From: Streptomyces sp. V3I8
GTDB lineage: Bacteria > Actinomycetota > Actinomycetes > Streptomycetales > Streptomycetaceae
DNA: 64,000 nucleotides
Direction: 5' to 3'
NCBI RefSeq assembly: GCF_030817535.1
Contig: NZ_JAUSZL010000002.1
Span: 4,774,001 to 4,838,000 of the forward strand
The notes beneath the pieces are model-generated. The model made no database searches, was not told the DNA's origin, and saw only the letters and a list, made by a program, of their open reading frames with translations. The position numbers were made by a program, and so were the translations under genes. Below are positions 61,322 through 64,000 of the stretch, piece by piece (the first letter of the stretch is position 1; every line of letters starts with the position of its first letter).

Positions 61322-63352
61322 ATGGACGTGAAGCGATACTTCCGTGGGCCGGTCATGTGGATCGTGCTGGCCGTCCTTGCCGTGGTCGTGTTGATGCAGG
61401 TCGTCGGCTCGTCCGGCGGCTACAAGACGGTGGACACAGGCCAGGTCGTCCAGGCGATCAGTGACAACAAGGTCCAGCAGGCCAAGATCACCACTGGCGA
61501 CGAGCAGATCATCAAGGCCGAGCTCAAAGACGGCGAAAAGATCGAGGGCAGCTCGAAGATCCAGGCGAGCTACATCGGCGACCAGGGTGTGAACCTGGCC
61601 ACCACCCTCCAGGACAAGTTCCAGAACAAGCAGATCCCGGACGGGTACACGGTCTCGCCGACCAAGCAGAACGCCTTTGTCGGCATCCTGCTGTCCCTGC
61701 TCCCCTTCGTCCTCATCGTCGTCGTCTTCCTGTTCCTGATGAATCAGATGCAGGGCGGCGGCTCCCGGGTCATGCAGTTCGGGAAGTCCAAGGCGAAGCT
61801 CATCACCAAGGACACCCCGAAGACGACGTTCGCCGACGTGGCGGGCTCGGACGAGGCGGTCGAGGAGCTCCACGAGATCAAGGAGTTCCTCCAGGAGCCG
61901 GCGAAGTTCCAGGCCGTCGGCGCCAAGATCCCCAAGGGCGTGCTCCTGTACGGGCCCCCCGGTACGGGCAAGACGCTGCTCGCGCGAGCTGTCGCGGGCG
62001 AGGCGGGCGTCCCCTTCTACTCGATCTCCGGTTCCGACTTCGTCGAGATGTTCGTCGGTGTCGGTGCCTCCCGGGTCCGTGACCTGTTCGAGCAGGCCAA
62101 GGCGAACGCCCCGGCGATCGTCTTCGTCGACGAGATCGACGCGGTCGGCCGCCACCGCGGCGCCGGCCTCGGCGGCGGTCACGACGAGCGCGAGCAGACG
62201 CTGAACCAGCTGCTCGTGGAGATGGACGGCTTCGACGTCAAGGGCGGCGTGATCCTCATCGCCGCGACGAACCGCCCGGACATCCTCGACCCGGCCCTCC
62301 TGCGGCCCGGCCGCTTCGACCGCCAGATCGCGGTCGACCGCCCGGACATGCAGGGCCGTCTGGAGATCCTCAAGGTCCACCAGAAGGGCAAGCCGGTCGC
62401 GCCGGACGTCGACCTGTCGGCCGTCGCCCGCCGCACGCCCGGCTTCACGGGCGCGGACCTGTCGAACGTGCTGAACGAGGCCGCGCTGCTCACCGCGCGC
62501 AGCAACCTCAAGCTGATCGACAACAACATGCTCGACGAGGCGATCGACCGTGTGGTGGCGGGCCCGCAGAAGCGGACCCGGATCATGTCGGACAAGGAGA
62601 AGAAGATCACCGCGTACCACGAGGGCGGACACGCCCTGGTCGCGGCGGCCTCACCGAACTCCGACCCGGTCCACAAGATCACGATCCTCTCCAGGGGCCG
62701 TGCTCTCGGCTACACGATGGTCCTGCCGGACGAGGACAAGTACTCCACGACCCGCAATGAGATGCTCGACCAGCTGGCGTACATGCTGGGCGGGCGCGCG
62801 GCCGAGGAGCTCGTCTTCCACGACCCGACCACGGGCGCGGCGAACGACATCGAGAAGGCCACCGCCACGGCCCGCGCGATGGTCACGCAGTACGGCATGA
62901 CCGAGCGTCTCGGCGCCATCAAGTTCGGCGGCGACAACACCGAGCCCTTCCTGGGCCGGGAGATGTCGCACCCGCGCGACTACTCGGAAGAGGTCGCCGC
63001 GCTCGTCGACGAAGAGGTCAAGAAGCTCATCGAGAACGCGCACAACGAGGCCTGGGAGATCCTGGTCGAGAACCGCGACGTGCTCGACGCGCTGGTGCTG
63101 CAGCTGCTGGAGAAGGAGACGCTGAACAAGGAGCAGATCGCCGAGGTCTTCGCTCCCCTCGTCAAGCGTCCGGCCCGCCCCGCGTGGACCGGCTCCTCCC
63201 GCCGCACGCCGTCCACCCGCCCGCCGGTGCTCTCCCCCAGGGAGCTGTCGCGGACGAACGGGACGAGCCCCGCGATCACGGCCAAGGCCGGTGCCTCCAC
63301 GGAGGCGCCGCCGGTGACCGAGACGGCCCCCGAGGACCGTCCCGAGAGCTGA
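61322..63352 (+). CDS. ftsH: ATP-dependent zinc metalloprotease FtsH
   Basis: Predicted 676 aa from ATG at 61322 ([13 protein letters not shown]). ATG at 61286 would add 12 residues, and neither start has a well-placed ribosome site. Two membrane helices (about 10-28, 120-138), AAA+ Walker A GPPGTGKT, Walker [30 protein letters not shown], then zinc site HEGGH. It degrades misfolded membrane proteins and short-lived regulators. A Ser/Thr/Pro/Glu tail follows. Upstream gap 61109-61321 holds only short GC stems. Confidence 0.94.
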   Translation: MDVKRYFRGPVMWIVLAVLAVVVLMQVVGSSGGYKTVDTGQVVQAISDNKVQQAKITTGDEQIIKAELKDGEKIEGSSKIQASYIGDQGVNLATTLQDKFQNKQIPDGYTVSPTKQNAFVGILLSLLPFVLIVVVFLFLMNQMQGGGSRVMQFGKSKAKLITKDTPKTTFADVAGSDEAVEELHEIKEFLQEPAKFQAVGAKIPKGVLLYGPPGTGKTLLARAVAGEAGVPFYSISGSDFVEMFVGVGASRVRDLFEQAKANAPAIVFVDEIDAVGRHRGAGLGGGHDEREQTLNQLLVEMDGFDVKGGVILIAATNRPDILDPALLRPGRFDRQIAVDRPDMQGRLEILKVHQKGKPVAPDVDLSAVARRTPGFTGADLSNVLNEAALLTARSNLKLIDNNMLDEAIDRVVAGPQKRTRIMSDKEKKITAYHEGGHALVAAASPNSDPVHKITILSRGRALGYTMVLPDEDKYSTTRNEMLDQLAYMLGGRAAEELVFHDPTTGAANDIEKATATARAMVTQYGMTERLGAIKFGGDNTEPFLGREMSHPRDYSEEVAALVDEEVKKLIENAHNEAWEILVENRDVLDALVLQLLEKETLNKEQIAEVFAPLVKRPARPAWTGSSRRTPSTRPPVLSPRELSRTNGTSPAITAKAGASTEAPPVTETAPEDRPES

Positions 63353-63389
63353 CGGCCCGGCCGTCGGCGGCCTCACCAGGCCCGGAATG

Positions 63390-63431
63390 GATGCCGCGCC
63401 CCCCAGGTTCTAGCCTGGGGGGCGCGGCATC
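63390..63431 (+). terminator. ftsH terminator
   Basis: A perfect 18-bp stem (63390-63407 with 63414-63431), loop TTCTAG, followed by TTCGTAT. Confidence 0.8.
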
Positions 63432-63495
63432 TTCGTATGCCCGGTCGTGAGACGCGTGGTCCACACGCGTGCGAGGCACAGAAACGAGGCACCAG

Positions 63496-64000
63496 ATGAT
63501 CGACCCCGTGAAGCTGGACGGCGAGGGCCGGATCGGCGAGTTCGACGAGAAGCGTGCCGAGAACGCCGTACGGGAACTGCTGATCGCGGTCGGTGAGGAC
63601 CCGGACCGGGAAGGGCTGCGGGAGACGCCGGGACGGGTGGCCCGGGCGTACCAGGAGATATTCGCGGGGCTGCGGCAGACGGCCCAGGACGTGCTGACGA
63701 CGACGTTCGACCTGGGGCACGACGAGATGGTGCTGGTGAAGGACATCGAGGTGTTCTCGACGTGCGAGCACCATCTGGTGCCGTTCCGGGGGGTTGCGCA
63801 CGTCGGCTACATCCCCAGCACGTCCGGGAAGATCACGGGCCTGTCCAAGCTGGCGCGGCTGGTGGACGTCTACGCGCGCCGGCCGCAGGTGCAGGAACGG
63901 ATGACCACGCAGGTGGCCGACTCGCTGATGGAGATCCTGGAGCCGCGGGGGGTGATCGTGGTGGTGGAGTGCGAGCACATGTGCATGTCGATGCGGGGGA
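63496..64000 (+). CDS. folE: GTP cyclohydrolase I, 3' end outside window
   Basis: 168 codons are visible. It makes dihydroneopterin triphosphate, the first step to folate. The zinc/active-site motif [10 protein letters not shown] and the segment [21 protein letters not shown] are present, and the last visible residues [10 protein letters not shown] contain the second zinc Cys. GAGG lies 6 nt before ATG. Other fol genes usually follow. Confidence 0.95.
   Translation, partial: MIDPVKLDGEGRIGEFDEKRAENAVRELLIAVGEDPDREGLRETPGRVARAYQEIFAGLRQTAQDVLTTTFDLGHDEMVLVKDIEVFSTCEHHLVPFRGVAHVGYIPSTSGKITGLSKLARLVDVYARRPQVQERMTTQVADSLMEILEPRGVIVVVECEHMCMSMRG

Overview
The window is chromosomal DNA from a Streptomyces, or a very close relative. 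It has very high GC and strong third-position GC bias, many GTG starts and one TTG start. It carries several actinomycete hallmark genes: bldG with its anti-sigma partner, the Ssd/Tad pilus cluster with a 6C RNA in front, a TipA regulator with the classic thiostrepton-type promoter, a WhiJ-like trio (DUF397, RsbW-like ATPase, XRE/DUF5753) and a topA-tmk-holB block. I see no IS element, prophage, CRISPR array, rRNA or antibiotic gene cluster. There is one tRNA gene (Thr, anticodon CGT).

Layout. 1-6.1 kb: a SulP anion transporter cut by the window edge, a deacetylase-like lipoprotein, a CooC/ParA-type ATPase divergent from a degenerate Fic protein, a non-coding gap whose gene context matches a 6S-like RNA, and a HAD phosphatase. 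6.1-12.1 kb: a 6C RNA with two terminators, then a translationally coupled operon ssd-tadA-tadB-tadC-DUF4244-TadE-like-TadE-like. 12.1-15.8 kb: a DUF1998 helicase, then bldG and its anti-sigma partner. 16-19.5 kb: proton-pumping pyrophosphatase hppA and a lipoprotein. 19.7-31.6 kb: a methyltransferase, a 65-aa membrane protein, topA, a membrane-protein/thymidylate-kinase fusion carrying an apparent frameshift, holB and a secreted tripeptidyl-aminopeptidase-type hydrolase. 31.7 kb: tRNA-Thr. 31.9-42.3 kb: an M56 peptidase, a GT2 glycosyltransferase, a family A DNA polymerase without 5' nuclease, a Clp-N-domain regulator, a DUF2786 protein, small secreted proteins and lipoproteins, and an FUSC transporter. 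42.9-46.6 kb: the WhiJ-like trio plus an aldehyde dehydrogenase. 46.7-52.2 kb: a DinB protein, a PadR-controlled ABC exporter, glutamate decarboxylase and tipA. 52.3-64 kb: YbjQ, DedA with a Gln/Asn/Tyr-rich tail, a ThrE-type exporter, ppa, dacB, a DUF2342 metalloprotease, tilS, hpt, ftsH and the start of folE.

How parts work together. The 6C RNA, Ssd and the Tad genes look like one developmental or surface-appendage unit. BldG and the downstream ATPase form a partner-switching pair, but that ATPase lacks the N-box Asn. In the WhiJ-like cluster a 28-bp hexamer-repeat element (26 of 28 identical between two copies) sits at the same distance from the -10 box of both convergent partner genes. 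A 12-bp piece of it recurs in the leader of the neighbouring aldehyde dehydrogenase. This is the strongest candidate here for a poorly described regulatory circuit. Several genes have a -10 hexamer ending 6-7 nt before the start codon, which predicts leaderless mRNAs. PadR, TipA and Clp-N genes show clear operator architecture. Many gene ends carry perfect GC-rich hairpins, two of which overlap tandem duplications of one arm.
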